NCBI RefSeq assembly: GCF_017993425.1
Contig: NZ_JAGOMQ010000001.1
Coordinates: 153,755-217,754 of the forward strand
Reading direction: 5' to 3'
Origin: Amaricoccus sp.
GTDB lineage: Bacteria > Pseudomonadota > Alphaproteobacteria > Rhodobacterales > Rhodobacteraceae
Length of the DNA: 64,000 bases
Below, one piece after another: positions 25,729 to 34,915 of this stretch. A model generated the notes under the pieces. It was not told the DNA's origin. It made no database searches and worked only from the letters and a program-made list of their open reading frames with translations. Position 1 is the first letter of the stretch. Every line of letters starts with the position of its first letter. The position numbers and the translations under genes are program-made.

Positions 25729-26051
25729 CACACTGCACGACAGTGGAGAGCAAACCCGTCCGAAGGTAGGTCGCGACGGTGAAGCCAGACGGATTTGACC
25801 CGCGGCAAATCCGTCCGCGATCGCCCCTGTGGGGGGCGAGCGCGATTCCGCGCTCGCCGGGGCGCTCACGGAAGAATGGCGCGCGACGGAGAAATCTTCA
25901 CCCCTCACGGCTTCCGCGCCAACGCGCTCCAGCCGTCGGCGCGGCGAAAGCAATGCTTTCGCTTGTCGCGCCGAGCCTCGCGGGCAAGCCCGCTTCGGTC
26001 GATCGGCGCGGCCCGGCATGGGGCGGCGACGAGTCCGTGTCCTGCAGTGTG
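25729..26051 (+). mobile_element. MITE-like element, copy 6 (forward), in tandem with copy 5
   Basis: 323 bp. Left end CACACTGCACGACAGTGGAG, right end GTGTCCTGCAGTGTG. It is flanked by CCACGCGC on both sides (25721-25728 and 26053-26060), an 8-bp target duplication; adding the adjoining base gives 8 of 9. The right-hand copy of this flank is followed by TACACGACGGAGGCGG, another end-like sequence, so a third, truncated element may follow. Confidence 0.85.
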
Positions 26052-26052
26052 C

Positions 26053-26213
26053 CCACGCGCTACACGACGGAGGCGGCGAGGTCTCGCCTCGTGACGGCTC
26101 CCGATCGGCCATGAGGGCGGCGCGGCCCTGGCGTAGCGTGCCGCGCAGCGCGACGGTCGTCTGCCCTAGGCGCGTCTCGTCGGGCGGGCCGGCGGAGGCC
26201 GGCCCGCAAGGGG
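26053..26213. other. Remainder of the 25.2-26.2 kb gap: fragment related to MITE ends
   Basis: GCTACACGACGGAGGCGGCGAGG (split: GCTACACGACGG at 26059, then AGGCGGCGAGG) resembles the reverse complement of 6815-6838. A matching outer end may be GGCGTAGCGTG near 26130. Neither a full element nor a gene can be made out. It precedes the ccoP stop. Confidence 0.4.
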
Positions 26214-27089
26214 CTACTGGCCGCCGCCGAGGTTGTGGACGTAGACGGCGACCTTGCGGATGTCCTCGGGACGCAGGCGGTCGCCAAGGGAGAAGGACGG
26301 CATGATGCCGTAGCGGGCATTGGTGATCGTCTCGCGGATCGTCGCCGGGTCGCCGCCGTAGAGCCAGATGCCGTCGCGGAGGCTCGGGGCGCCCTGCTCC
26401 TGCATGCCGCCGCCGTCCTCGCCGTGGCAGGAGGAGCAGTTGTCGATGAAGTCCTGATGCGCCGCCTCGGCCATCGCGGCGTCGTGCTCGGCGCCGGAGA
26501 GCGACAGCACGTACTGCGCGAGCCCGTCGATCTGCGCCGGCTCGAGGATCTCGCCGAAGGCAGGCATCTGGCTGAACCGGGTGTCGGGATCGGGCTCGTA
26601 GCGGATGCCGTGCTGCACGGTCTGGTAGATGTCCTCCACCGTGCCGCCCCAGAGCCAGTCGTCGTCGAGGAGGTTCGGGAAGCCGCCGAGCGCCCCCTGC
26701 CCGCCGGCGCCGTGGCACTGGCCGCAATTGTTGCGGAAGACCGCGCCGCCGCCGGCCACCGCGAATTGCAGGAGCTCGGGGTCCTGCTCGATGGCGGGGA
26801 GCTCGGTGGCGAGGATGCGCTGGTCGAGCGCGGCATTGGCGTCGCGCGCCATCGCCAGCTCGTAGGCGACCTCGGCCCGGCTGGAATAGCCGAGGATCCC
26901 GGGCGTCGCGCCGTGGATCAGCGGCCAGGCCGGGAACAGGATCACGTAGACGACGCCCCAGATGATGCAGGCGTAGAACGCCCACAGCCACCAGCGCGGC
27001 ATCGGAGTGTCGAGCTCCTTGATGCCGTCCCAGTCGTGACCGGTCGTCTCGGTCTGGGTGGCCTCGTCGATCTCGCGCCTAGTGGCCAT
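26214..27089 (-). CDS. ccoP: cbb3-type cytochrome c oxidase subunit III (dihaem)
   Basis: 291 residues. An N-terminal cytoplasmic part with DWDGIKELDTPMPRWWLW leads into one membrane anchor (about 32-55). Two c-type haem sites follow: CGQCH in FRNNCGQCHGAGGQGALG and CSSCH in FIDNCSSCHGEDGGGM, each with a downstream methionine ligand (SQMPAF, IMPSF). It passes electrons from soluble cytochrome c to CcoO and CcoN. The start overlaps the ccoQ stop by 11 bases. No ccoG gene follows; the MITE cluster lies there instead. Confidence 0.96.
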   Translation of the reverse strand: MATRREIDEATQTETTGHDWDGIKELDTPMPRWWLWAFYACIIWGVVYVILFPAWPLIHGATPGILGYSSRAEVAYELAMARDANAALDQRILATELPAIEQDPELLQFAVAGGGAVFRNNCGQCHGAGGQGALGGFPNLLDDDWLWGGTVEDIYQTVQHGIRYEPDPDTRFSQMPAFGEILEPAQIDGLAQYVLSLSGAEHDAAMAEAAHQDFIDNCSSCHGEDGGGMQEQGAPSLRDGIWLYGGDPATIRETITNARYGIMPSFSLGDRLRPEDIRKVAVYVHNLGGGQ

Positions 27090-27261
27090 CCCCGTCGTCC
27101 TTCGGCTTGTCTTCGTTGCGGAAGATCTGGTTGGCGGCGTCGTCCTGCTTCTTCCTCGAGCCGGGGCGGAACACCCAGGCCACGATGCCGGCGAAGGCGA
27201 CGAGCATCGCCAGCATCCCCCAGCTGTCGGCCAGCGTGCGCAGGAACCCGTAGCTTTCCAT
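27079..27261 (-). CDS. ccoQ: cbb3-type cytochrome c oxidase subunit CcoQ
   Basis: 60 residues. MESYGFLRTLADSWGMLAML starts a single membrane helix ending near AWVFRPGSRKK, followed by a charged tail, as in CcoQ/FixQ proteins. This small subunit stabilises the complex. It sits between ccoO (11-base gap) and ccoP (11-base overlap). Confidence 0.93.
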   Translation of the reverse strand: MESYGFLRTLADSWGMLAMLVAFAGIVAWVFRPGSRKKQDDAANQIFRNEDKPKDDGDGH

Positions 27262-27272
27262 CGCGGCGCTCC

Positions 27273-28106
27273 TCAGCGGCTCGCCGCGGGAGTGTAGGTC
27301 GAGAAGTCGACGAGCGTGCCCAGCATCTGGAGGTAGGCGATCAGCGCGTCGAGCTCGGTGACCCCCGGCTGGCCGTCGAAGTTGCGCGCGACCGCCTTGG
27401 GATAGCGCGCGAGCAGCCCGTCGACGTCGCCGTTGTCCGGGTCGGCCTGGGCGCGGAAATCGGCCCTGGCCGCCTCGATCATCTCGTCGGTATAGGGCAC
27501 GCCCGCCGTCCGCTGCGCCCGCATGACCTGCTGGATGCGCTCCGAGTCGACATGGTTGCTCGCGAACCACGGGTAGGCCGGCATGACCGATTCCGGCACG
27601 AGGTCGCGCGGGTTCTGGAAATGCGCCACGTGCCAGGCGTCGGAATAGCGGCCGCCGAGGCGGGCGAGGTCCGGGCCGGTGCGCTTGGAGCCCCACTGGA
27701 ACGGGTGGTCGTACATCGATTCGGCCGCGAGGCTGTAATGGCCGTACCGCTCCTGCTCGTCGAGCATGGTGCGGATCATCTGGCTGTGGCAGGTGTAGCA
27801 GCCCTCGCGCACGTAGATGTTGCGCCCGGTCAGCTCGAGCGGCGAGTAGGGCCGCATGCCCTCGACCTTCTCGATGGTGTTGTCGAGGTAGAAGAGCGGC
27901 ACGATCTGCACCAGCCCGCCGATCGACACCACGATGAAGCTCAGCACCAGGAGCAGGAAGGCGTTCTTCTCGACCAGGTGGTGGTTGCGGAGGATCCAGT
28001 TGCCGCGCGGAGCGTGGCTCGGGGCTTCCTCGGGGCGGTCGCCCGCCGAGGGGGCCGCGGGGGCCTTCTCCGGGTCGGCGGTCTTGTCGTTCCTGTCCTC
28101 GGCCAT
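27273..28106 (-). CDS. ccoO: cbb3-type cytochrome c oxidase subunit II (monohaem)
   Basis: 277 residues. A 40-residue polar N-terminus (longer than the minimal family form) precedes the membrane anchor [20 protein letters not shown]. The haem-binding site is [13 protein letters not shown] and the distal methionine lies in [25 protein letters not shown] is strongly conserved in CcoO. It is part of the terminal oxidase used at low oxygen. Confidence 0.96.
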   Translation of the reverse strand: MAEDRNDKTADPEKAPAAPSAGDRPEEAPSHAPRGNWILRNHHLVEKNAFLLLVLSFIVVSIGGLVQIVPLFYLDNTIEKVEGMRPYSPLELTGRNIYVREGCYTCHSQMIRTMLDEQERYGHYSLAAESMYDHPFQWGSKRTGPDLARLGGRYSDAWHVAHFQNPRDLVPESVMPAYPWFASNHVDSERIQQVMRAQRTAGVPYTDEMIEAARADFRAQADPDNGDVDGLLARYPKAVARNFDGQPGVTELDALIAYLQMLGTLVDFSTYTPAASR

Positions 28107-28119
28107 GCTGCGGCCTCCC

Positions 28120-29715
28120 TTACTCGGCGGCCACGGGATGCGGGGCGGGCGCGGCCTGCCCGGTCCCGCGAATGGTCTGCCACAGGTTCCAGACCATGAT
28201 CAGCCCGCCGGTGAGGAAGAAGACCCCGCCGAGCGCGCGGATGACGTACATCGGATGCATCGCGGCCACGGTGTCGGCGAAGGAGTTCACCAGGAACCCG
28301 AGGCTGTCGGTCTCGCGCCACATCAGGCCCTGGGTGATGCCGGCGACCCACATCGACGAGGCGTAGAGCACGATGCCGATCGTCGCGAGCCAGAAGTGCC
28401 AGGAGACGAGGCTGAGCGAGTAGAGCCGCTCGCGATGCCAGAGCCGCGGCACGAGGTAGTAGAGCGCGCCGAAGGTGATCATGCCGTTCCAGCCGAGCGC
28501 GCCGGAATGCACGTGGCCGATCGTCCAGTCGGTGTAGTGGCTGAGCGAGTTGACCGAGCGGATCGACATCATCGGCCCCTCGAAGGTCGCCATGCCGTAG
28601 AAGCCGACCGAGATCACCAGCATCCTGAGGACCGGGTCGGTGCGGAGCTTGTCCCAGGCGCCTTGCAGGGTCATCAGGCCGTTGATCATGCCGCCCCAGG
28701 ACGGCATCCACAGGATGATCGACATCACCATGCCGAGGATCTGCGCCCAGTCCGGCAGCGCGGTGTAGTGCAGGTGGTGCGGCCCCGCCCAGATGTAGAG
28801 GAAGATCAGCGCCCAGAAGTGGATGATCGAGAGCTTGTAGGAATAGACCGGCCGCTCGGCCTGCTTGGGGATGAAGTAGTACATCATCCCGAGGAACCCG
28901 GCGGTCAGGAAGAAGCCCACGGCGTTGTGGCCGTACCACCATTGCACCATGGCGCCCTGCACGCCCGGCCAGAGCACGACCGACGACGAGCCCCAGATCG
29001 AGACCGGCACGGCGACGTTGTTGACGACGTGCAGCATCGCGACGGTGACGATGAACCCGAGGAAGAACCAGTTCGCCACGTAGATATGCGGTTCCCGGCG
29101 CTTCACGATCGTGCCGAGATAGATCGCGAGATAGGTGACCCAGACGATGGTCAGCCACAGGTCGACGTACCATTCCGGCTCGGCGTATTCCTTCGACTGG
29201 GTGGAGCCGAGGACGTAGCCGGTCGCCGCGAGCACGATGAAGAGGTTGTAGCCCCAGAACACGAACCAGGCCGCGTTGCCGCCCCAGAGCCGCGCGGCGC
29301 AGGTGCGCTGGACGACGTAGAACGAGGTGGCGATCAGCGCGTTGCCGCCGAAGGCGAAGATCACCGCGGAGGTGTGGAGCGGGCGGAGGCGGCCGAACGA
29401 GGTCCAGGGCAGGCCGAGGTTCAGGTCGGGATAGGCGAGCTGGAAGGCGATCAGCGTGCCCATCAGGAAGCCGACGACGCCCCAGAAGGCGGTGGCGATC
29501 ACCCCGTAGCGGATCGGGCCGTCCATGTAGCTGTCGGCGAGGTCGGCGGGCTGCGGCTGGCCGGCCGCGCGGACGGACCAGACGAAGCCCGCCGTGCAGA
29601 GCGCGGCGAGCAGGACGGCGTGGACCTGGTAGGCGAGGTCGTAGCCCCAGTTGGCCGCCATCGCGAACAGCAGGGCGAGAAGCCCGAACGCCGCGATCTT
29701 CACTACGTCGAGCAT
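28120..29715 (-). CDS. ccoN: cbb3-type cytochrome c oxidase subunit I
   Basis: 531 residues. The ATG at 29715 is preferred over a GTG two codons upstream because GAGGGG is 5 bases before it. Twelve or more membrane helices carry the histidines for the haem b, b3 and CuB sites ([66 protein letters not shown]). It is the catalytic subunit, reducing oxygen to water with proton pumping. It is the first gene of ccoNOQP; a perfect FNR box lies 93 bases upstream of its start. Confidence 0.97.
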   Translation of the reverse strand: MLDVVKIAAFGLLALLFAMAANWGYDLAYQVHAVLLAALCTAGFVWSVRAAGQPQPADLADSYMDGPIRYGVIATAFWGVVGFLMGTLIAFQLAYPDLNLGLPWTSFGRLRPLHTSAVIFAFGGNALIATSFYVVQRTCAARLWGGNAAWFVFWGYNLFIVLAATGYVLGSTQSKEYAEPEWYVDLWLTIVWVTYLAIYLGTIVKRREPHIYVANWFFLGFIVTVAMLHVVNNVAVPVSIWGSSSVVLWPGVQGAMVQWWYGHNAVGFFLTAGFLGMMYYFIPKQAERPVYSYKLSIIHFWALIFLYIWAGPHHLHYTALPDWAQILGMVMSIILWMPSWGGMINGLMTLQGAWDKLRTDPVLRMLVISVGFYGMATFEGPMMSIRSVNSLSHYTDWTIGHVHSGALGWNGMITFGALYYLVPRLWHRERLYSLSLVSWHFWLATIGIVLYASSMWVAGITQGLMWRETDSLGFLVNSFADTVAAMHPMYVIRALGGVFFLTGGLIMVWNLWQTIRGTGQAAPAPHPVAAE

Positions 29716-29807
29716 CGTCACCCCTCGCCGCTACCGCGCATGGCTGTTCTCAGGCAGATCGCCTGATGCGCGCATCGCACCCTTGCAGCGGCAGGGCGCC
29801 ACGATCA

Positions 29808-29821
29808 TTGATTCAAATCAA
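29808..29821 (-). promoter_or_regulatory. FNR/FnrL box upstream of ccoNOQP
   Basis: TTGATTCAAATCAA is a perfect match to TTGAT-N4-ATCAA. It is located 93 bases before the ccoN start codon and 47 bases before the divergent DUF1003 start, so it could serve both. FnrL/FixK activation of cbb3 oxidase genes under low oxygen is well established in alphaproteobacteria. Confidence 0.85.
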
Positions 29822-29867
29822 GCCTGCCGGATCGCTTTTCCGGCGTGGCGAGGATTGGGGGGCGCCC

Positions 29868-30581
29868 GTGGAGACCACCGAGGGGGTCTGCGCCGTCTGT
29901 GGGGGGCGGTTCCGGCGGGCGGCGCTGGGCCGGCTCGCGGCGGAGAGCGACGGCGTGGCGGAGCTCGTCCGGCGCGACCGGCCGGGTCTCGGGCCGGACG
30001 CGCTGATCTGCCGGGACGACCGGGCCCGCTACCGGCGGATGCGGATCGAGCGGCTGCTGGAGGCGGAGCGCGGCGATCTGGGGGCGCTGGAGCGGGAGGT
30101 GCTGGCGAGCCTCGAGGCCGGGGCGCCGGTCGCGGAGGACGTCGAGGGGGTCTATGCGGAGCGGCTGGGCTTCGGGGCGCGGGCGGCGGACGCGGTGGCG
30201 GCGCTCGGGGGGTCGTGGCTCTTCATCGGGGGGTTCTGCGGGCTGTTGCTCATGTGGATGGCGCTGAACGTGACCGGGCTCGCGTTCCGGCCGTTCGATC
30301 CCTATCCGTTCATCCTGCTCAACCTCGTCCTCTCCTGCGTGGCGGCGTTGCAGGCCCCGATCATCATGATGAGCCAGCGGCGGCAGGAGGAGAAGGACCG
30401 GCTGCGGGCGGAGAACGACTACAAGGTGAACCTCAAGGCCGAGCTGGAGATCCGCCACCTGCACGAGAAGATCGACCGGCACCTGGCGAGCCAGTGGGAG
30501 CGGCTGGCGGAGATCCAGCGGGCGCAGATCGAGATGATCGAGGAGCTGGCGGCGCGGGAGGGGCGCGACGGGCGGGGCTAG
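29868..30581 (+). CDS. DUF1003 family membrane protein
   Basis: 237 residues from a GTG at 29868 (preceded by GGGGGG). The N-terminus has a zinc-binding-like CAVCGGRF and LICRDD. Two membrane helices follow at about residues 120-175 (GGSWLFIGGFCGLLLMWMAL and PYPFILLNLVLSCVAALQAP). A long charged helix, probably a coiled coil, comes next (RRQEEKDRLRAENDYKVNLK). This is the DUF1003 layout; function unknown. It shares its upstream region and an FNR box with ccoNOQP. Confidence 0.82.
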   Translation: METTEGVCAVCGGRFRRAALGRLAAESDGVAELVRRDRPGLGPDALICRDDRARYRRMRIERLLEAERGDLGALEREVLASLEAGAPVAEDVEGVYAERLGFGARAADAVAALGGSWLFIGGFCGLLLMWMALNVTGLAFRPFDPYPFILLNLVLSCVAALQAPIIMMSQRRQEEKDRLRAENDYKVNLKAELEIRHLHEKIDRHLASQWERLAEIQRAQIEMIEELAAREGRDGRG

Positions 30582-30638
30582 CCGGGCCGGCTTCGCAAGG
30601 GGTCATGGGAGATTGCAGCCCTGCGCCGGAAGGCGAGA

Positions 30639-30666
30639 CGGCGTCGTCCCCGGAGGGACGACGCCG
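30639..30666 (+). terminator. Strong hairpin after the DUF1003 gene
   Basis: CGGCGTCGTCCC (30639-30650) and GGGACGACGCCG (30655-30666) form a 12-bp perfect stem with the tetraloop CGGA, 57 bases after the stop. No T-run follows. Confidence 0.65.
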
Positions 30667-31040
30667 CCCGCGCGACGATCGGGGCTGCTGCGGGGCGCCG
30701 ATCGTGCGGCTTGGAGCGGTTCCTGGCGTCGATCCTGCCTGCGGGCGAAAGCCCTTCCCGCATGCCTCGAACCGGCGGAACCGCCCCTGATGCCGGATAG
30801 CGCCTTGACGCCGGTCGGCGAGGGACTGCCGCGCGCCTGGCACATAGCCCGGACGGAGAGGAACGCGCCAAGCCGGCGGGGGTTCCCGATCTCGCAGGCC
30901 GTCTGCGGGGCGGGGTTCGGTTCAGGCCGGATTGAGTTGATCTGCTCCGCCGGGGACGGCGGGATGGACGGGCCCGGCGGTCGACGGGAGGAGGCAGGTG
31001 CGGGTGGAGCAAGCAAAGCAGACGCTCCGGGAAGTTCCCA

Positions 31041-31144
31041 AATTTGCGCGCAAATATATTTCGAAATATTTTGAATATAAACGGTGAAAATCATTGCATC
31101 GTTGGCAGCGCCGCATTTCGCGGCGCCGTTCGAATCACTTTGCA
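31041..31144. repeat. AT-rich palindromic repeat, copy 2 of 3
   Basis: It begins with the perfect palindrome ATTTGCGCGCAAAT (31042-31055), then ATATTTCGAAATAT, then AACGGTGAAAATCATTGCAT and the GC hairpin GCGCCGCATTTCGCGGCGCC, ending CGAATCACTTTGCAG. It matches the right half of the copies at 6512 and 58971. It lies about 95 bases downstream of the prs stop (minus strand). The rest of the 650-base gap (30667-31040) shows no gene or repeat that I can name. Confidence 0.75.
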
Positions 31145-31237
31145 GTTCTGCCGTCCCTGCCCCGGACGCTTCGGATCCAGCCGTCGCGGGACGGACCTTG
31201 CCGTTCGGCAGAGGCGAAGTCGCCGGGCGCCGGGCCC

Positions 31238-32257
31238 CTACGCGGCGTTCGGGTAGAGCGCCTCGTAGATCGGGGCGAGGGTCGAGGAATCGAAGAGCGA
31301 CGAGACGCTGGTGCCGTTCGAGATGTTGAGGATCGCCTGGCCGAAGAGCGGCGCCACGGGGACGATGCGGATGTTCGGGGCGGCGCGCACGGCGGCGTTG
31401 GGCTCGATCGAGTCGGTGATGACGAGGCTCTTCATCGGCGAGCCGGCGATTCGGTCGACCGCGGGGCCGGAGAGCACGCCGTGGGTGATGTAGGCGTGGA
31501 CCTCGCGGGCGCCCCTGTCGACGAGGAGCTCGGCCGCCTTCACCAGCGTGCCGGCGGTGTCGCAGATGTCGTCGACGATGATGCAGACCCGGTCCTCGAC
31601 GTCGCCGATCACCGTCATCGAGGCGACCTCGCCCGGGGCGGAGCGGCGCTTGTCGACGACCGCGAGATCGGCCTCGATGCGCTCGGCGAGCTCGCGGGCG
31701 CGGGCGACGCCGCCGACGTCGGGCGAGACGATGGTGACGTCGCGCAGGGACGCGAACTGGTGGCGGATGTCGAGCGCGAAGACCGGCGCGGCGTAGAGGT
31801 TGTCGACGGGGATGTCGAAGAAGCCCTGAATCTGCGCGGCGTGGAGGTCCATGGTCAGGACGCGCTCGATTCCGGCCTCGGTCAGCAGGTTGGCGACGAG
31901 CTTTGCCGAGATCGGGGTGCGGGCCTTGGCGCGGCGGTCCTGGCGGGCGTAGCCGAAATAGGGCATGACCGCGGTGATCCGCGCCGCGGAGGACCGGCGC
32001 AGCGCGTCGGTCATGATCATCAGCTCCATCAGGTTGTCGTTCGCCGGCTTCGACGTCGACTGGATGATGAACATGTCCTCGCCGCGGACGTTCTCGTGGA
32101 CCTCGACGAAGATCTCCTGGTCGTTGAAGCGCTCGACCCGGGTCTTGCAGAGCTCGACATGCTCGCCCCGGTGGATGGAGATGCGCCGGGCGATGCCCTG
32201 CGCCAGCGCGCGGTTGGAGTTGCCGGCGATGAGCTTCGGCTTGAACAGGGGGTTCAT
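31238..32257 (-). CDS. prs: Ribose-phosphate pyrophosphokinase (PRPP synthetase)
   Basis: 339 residues from the ATG at 32257. Class I motifs: [16 protein letters not shown], the metal-binding [36 protein letters not shown], the flexible loop with [11 protein letters not shown], and the PRPP loop [14 protein letters not shown]. It makes PRPP from ribose 5-phosphate and ATP for nucleotide, histidine and tryptophan synthesis. About 20 residues longer than the E. coli enzyme. Confidence 0.96.
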   Translation of the reverse strand: MNPLFKPKLIAGNSNRALAQGIARRISIHRGEHVELCKTRVERFNDQEIFVEVHENVRGEDMFIIQSTSKPANDNLMELMIMTDALRRSSAARITAVMPYFGYARQDRRAKARTPISAKLVANLLTEAGIERVLTMDLHAAQIQGFFDIPVDNLYAAPVFALDIRHQFASLRDVTIVSPDVGGVARARELAERIEADLAVVDKRRSAPGEVASMTVIGDVEDRVCIIVDDICDTAGTLVKAAELLVDRGAREVHAYITHGVLSGPAVDRIAGSPMKSLVITDSIEPNAAVRAAPNIRIVPVAPLFGQAILNISNGTSVSSLFDSSTLAPIYEALYPNAA

Positions 32258-32370
32258 GGCGCTCGCTCCGCCCGGGTTCCGCGACGAGCGAGCCCCTAGC
32301 ATCGCCGCCCGCGCTTGCAAAGACCCGCAATCGCGCGAACATGCCGGCTGAACCGCCCGGGAGCCGCGCC

Positions 32371-32967
32371 ATGGCGACGATCGACTACTTCCTGTTCCCG
32401 CTCTCGCCCTATGCCTACCTCGCCGGACAGCGCCTCGAGGAGATCGCGGCGCGGCGGGGCGCGGAGATCGCCTACCGGCCGTTCCAGCTCCCGCAGGTCT
32501 ATGCGGTGGTGGGCACGCCGAACGTCGCCGACCGCCATCCCTCGAAGCAGGCCTACCGGTTGCAGGATCTCGCGCGGGTCGCGCGCGCCGCCGGGCTGCC
32601 GATCAACCTGCGGCCGGCGCACTGGCCGACGAACCCGGCGCCGGCCTCGGCGGCGATCGTGGCGGCGCAGGCGGCGGGCGGGGGCGATCTCGGCGGCTTC
32701 GTGCACGGGGTGCTGAAGGCGGTCTGGGCCGAGGATCGCGACATCGCCGACGACGCGGTGCTGCGCGACCTGCTGGGCGCGCACGGGTTCGACGGCGGGC
32801 TCGCGGACCGGGGGCTGATCTCCGGCATGGCGGCGCTGGAGCGCAACACCGAGGAGGCGCTGCGGCGCGGGGTGTTCGGGGCGCCGAGCTATCTCGTCGG
32901 GGAGGAGATCTTCTGGGGGCAGGACCGGCTGGCGCTGCTCGACGCGCGGCTTGCCGAGGCGGGCTGA
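32371..32967 (+). CDS. 2-hydroxychromene-2-carboxylate isomerase family (DsbA fold)
   Basis: 198 residues from the ATG at 32371. [20 protein letters not shown] at the start with serine in place of a CxxC pair, [11 protein letters not shown], the central [20 protein letters not shown] and the end [20 protein letters not shown] are typical of the kappa-class GST / HCCA isomerase family. The substrate in a non-naphthalene degrader is unknown; a glutathione-dependent role is likely. The following hydrolase starts one base after its stop. Confidence 0.88.
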   Translation: MATIDYFLFPLSPYAYLAGQRLEEIAARRGAEIAYRPFQLPQVYAVVGTPNVADRHPSKQAYRLQDLARVARAAGLPINLRPAHWPTNPAPASAAIVAAQAAGGGDLGGFVHGVLKAVWAEDRDIADDAVLRDLLGAHGFDGGLADRGLISGMAALERNTEEALRRGVFGAPSYLVGEEIFWGQDRLALLDARLAEAG

Positions 32968-32968
32968 C

Positions 32969-33793
32969 ATGCGCGAGCGGGTGCAGCCCGACGGGCGGCG
33001 GCTCGGCTGGCGCGAGGCCGGACAGGGCGCGCCGGCGCTGTTCCTGCATTGCATGCTGGGCCGCTCGGCGGCGTGGACGGGGGTGATCGCCGAGCTCGGC
33101 GACCGGCTGGCGATCTCGGCCCCGGATCTGCCCGGGCACGGGCGGACGGAGCACGACCCGGCCCGCTCGGTGCAGGAGCAGGCGCTGGCGGATGCGCGCT
33201 CGCTGCTCGGCGGGGCGGGGAGGACGCATGTGGTCGGCCATTCCTTCGGGGGCGCGGTGGCGCTGCGGCTCGCGGTGGAGGCGCCGGAGGCGGTGGCCTC
33301 GCTGACGCTGATCGAGCCGGTGCTGTTCGCGCTGCTGGCCGGGGGCGATCCTGCCGCGCACGCGGCGGAGGCGGCGGCTGCGGCGCCGGCGCGGGCGCGG
33401 ATGGCGGCGGGGGACTGGCCGGGGGCGGCGGAGGCGTTCCTGGCGCGGTGGAGCGCCGTGCCGCTCGGCGGGCTGTCGCCGGAGCGGGCGGCGGAGATGA
33501 TCGCGGGGATGCCGCTGGTCGCGGCCGGAGAGGCGGACATCGTGGAGCCGGCCACGGCGCGGCCGCGGGCCGACGAGATCGCCGCGATCGCGGCGCCGGT
33601 GCTGCTGATCGACGGGGCGTGCTCGCCGCCCTCGATCGCGGCGATCCTCGACCGGCTGGCGGCGCTGCTGCCGGCGGCGCGGCGGGTGACCGTGCCGGGG
33701 GCGGGGCACATGCTGCCGATCACCCATGCCGGCGCAGTCTCAGGCGCGCTGCGCGACTTCCTCGCCGCGGGCGGGGGCGACCGGGTCGGCTGA
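32969..33793 (+). CDS. Alpha/beta-fold hydrolase
   Basis: 274 residues. Oxyanion region LFLHCMLGRS, LPGHGRT, the nucleophile elbow VGHSFGGAVALR (Ser in GHSFG), an acid near VLLIDGACSPPS and the histidine in GAGHMLPITH. The substrate cannot be named. It follows the isomerase directly. The last 25 codons lie in a segment that is duplicated just downstream, where it codes for the end of ltaE on the other strand. Confidence 0.85.
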   Translation: MRERVQPDGRRLGWREAGQGAPALFLHCMLGRSAAWTGVIAELGDRLAISAPDLPGHGRTEHDPARSVQEQALADARSLLGGAGRTHVVGHSFGGAVALRLAVEAPEAVASLTLIEPVLFALLAGGDPAAHAAEAAAAAPARARMAAGDWPGAAEAFLARWSAVPLGGLSPERAAEMIAGMPLVAAGEADIVEPATARPRADEIAAIAAPVLLIDGACSPPSIAAILDRLAALLPAARRVTVPGAGHMLPITHAGAVSGALRDFLAAGGGDRVG

Positions 33794-33914
33794 CCAGTCG
33801 CAGCGCCGCCGATCCCCCACGCCGGCGCAGTGTCAGGCGCGCTGCGCGACTTCCTCGCCGCGGGCGAGCGCCACGAAGCGGTCGATGGCGGCCGGATCGG
33901 CTGACCAGTCGCAG
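33718..33914. repeat. Direct duplication of a convergent gene tail
   Basis: Copy 1 is 33718-33803 (86 bp) and copy 2 is 33811-33914 (104 bp); the main difference is an 18-bp gap. Read on the plus strand both give AGAVSGALRDFLAAG. Read on the minus strand both give CDWSADP...ARGEEVAQRA and a stop. Copy 1 is used by the hydrolase, copy 2 by ltaE. This suggests the two genes once overlapped tail to tail and a tandem duplication separated them. Confidence 0.85.
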
Positions 33915-34915
33915 ACGAGGCGGGCCGGGACGAGGACGTCGTCGGGGCCGTCGAGGGTGGCCGCGGCCGGGTCGTCGAAGGACCAGAGGTAGTATTGCGC
34001 GCCGGCCGCGCGGGCGCGGCGGTGGCCGGCGCGGGGCCAGGCGGCGAAGACCTCGTTGGCCTCGGTCGGGTGCTCGATGCGGGCGCCGGGGATCGCGGCG
34101 ACGCCGGCGGAGAGCCGGGCGGCGGCGGCGTTGGCGCGGCCGGCGAGGTCGAGCCAGAGGCCGTCGGCGAGGTAGGCCTCCATCTGCGCGGCGAGGAAGC
34201 GGTGCTTGGAGAACAGGTGGCCGGCGCGCTTGCGGCGCAGCTCGAGCTCCCAGGCCCTGGCGGGGTCGAAGAGGATGACGGCCTCGACGCCCATCAGGCC
34301 GTTCTTGGTTCCGCCGAAGCTCAGCGCGTCGACGCCGGCCTTCCAGGTCAGCTCGGCCGGGGCGCAGCCGAGGGACGCGACGGCGTTGGCGAAGCGGGCG
34401 CCGTCCATGTGGACGGGCAGGCCGGCGGCGCGGGCGACGGCGGCGAGGCGGGCCACGGCGTCGGGGTCGTAGACGGCGCCGGCCTCGGTGGCGTTGGTCA
34501 GCGTGACGGCGCCGGGCTGGACCTGGTGGACGCTGCCGCCGGCGCGGGCGATGGCGGCGGCGAGCGCGGCGGGGTCGATGCGGCCGTGGGCGCCCTCGAC
34601 CGGGGTGGTGGTGGCGCCGCCGGCGTAGAAGCCCAGCGCGCCGCATTCGTCCTCCTGCACGTGGGCGTGGGTGTGGCAGAACACCGTTCCCCAGGGCGGG
34701 CACAGGCAGGCGAGGGTGAGCACGTTGGCGGCGCTGCCGGTGGCGACGAGGCGGACGGCGGCCTCGGGCGCCTCGAAGATCTCGCGGATGCGGGCGACCA
34801 CGCGGGCGGTGACCGCGTCGTCGCCGTAGCCGGCGGCGTGGCCCGCGTTGGCGCGGGCGAGCGCGTCGAGCACGCTCGGGTGCGCCGGGCCGGCGTTGTC
34901 GGAAAGAAACCACAT
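33833..34915 (-). CDS. ltaE: Low-specificity L-threonine aldolase
   Basis: 360 residues. PLP-dependent fold type I: MWFLSDNAGPAHPSVLDALA, HAHVQEDECGALGFYAGG, PVHMDGARFANAVASLG and the PLP lysine in LSFGGTKNGLMGVEAV. It cleaves threonine or allo-threonine to glycine and acetaldehyde. Its ATG shares one base with the ycgN stop (TGATG). The C-terminal 25 codons lie in copy 2 of a duplicated tail. Confidence 0.92.
   Translation of the reverse strand: MWFLSDNAGPAHPSVLDALARANAGHAAGYGDDAVTARVVARIREIFEAPEAAVRLVATGSAANVLTLACLCPPWGTVFCHTHAHVQEDECGALGFYAGGATTTPVEGAHGRIDPAALAAAIARAGGSVHQVQPGAVTLTNATEAGAVYDPDAVARLAAVARAAGLPVHMDGARFANAVASLGCAPAELTWKAGVDALSFGGTKNGLMGVEAVILFDPARAWELELRRKRAGHLFSKHRFLAAQMEAYLADGLWLDLAGRANAAAARLSAGVAAIPGARIEHPTEANEVFAAWPRAGHRRARAAGAQYYLWSFDDPAAATLDGPDDVLVPARLVCDWSADPAAIDRFVALARGEEVAQRA

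Noticed and set aside
25458-25769. Long open frames inside the MITE copies, giving similar arginine/alanine/proline-rich translations at several loci
   Set aside because: They appear in several frames on both strands, shift between copies, and come from GC-rich palindromes. No ribosome sites or conserved starts; the similarity is that of the DNA.
31044-31256. Small frames in the AT-rich repeats (for example MRANIFRNILNINGENHC)
   Set aside because: Copies differ by frameshifts and stops, so the shared sequence is not under coding constraint.
27121-34785. Other AGATCT sites (for example near 27122, 32110 and 34777)
   Set aside because: They lie inside genes such as ccoQ, prs and ltaE at ordinary GAAGATCT codon contexts; no grouping or special position, unlike the pair at 50564 and 50576.
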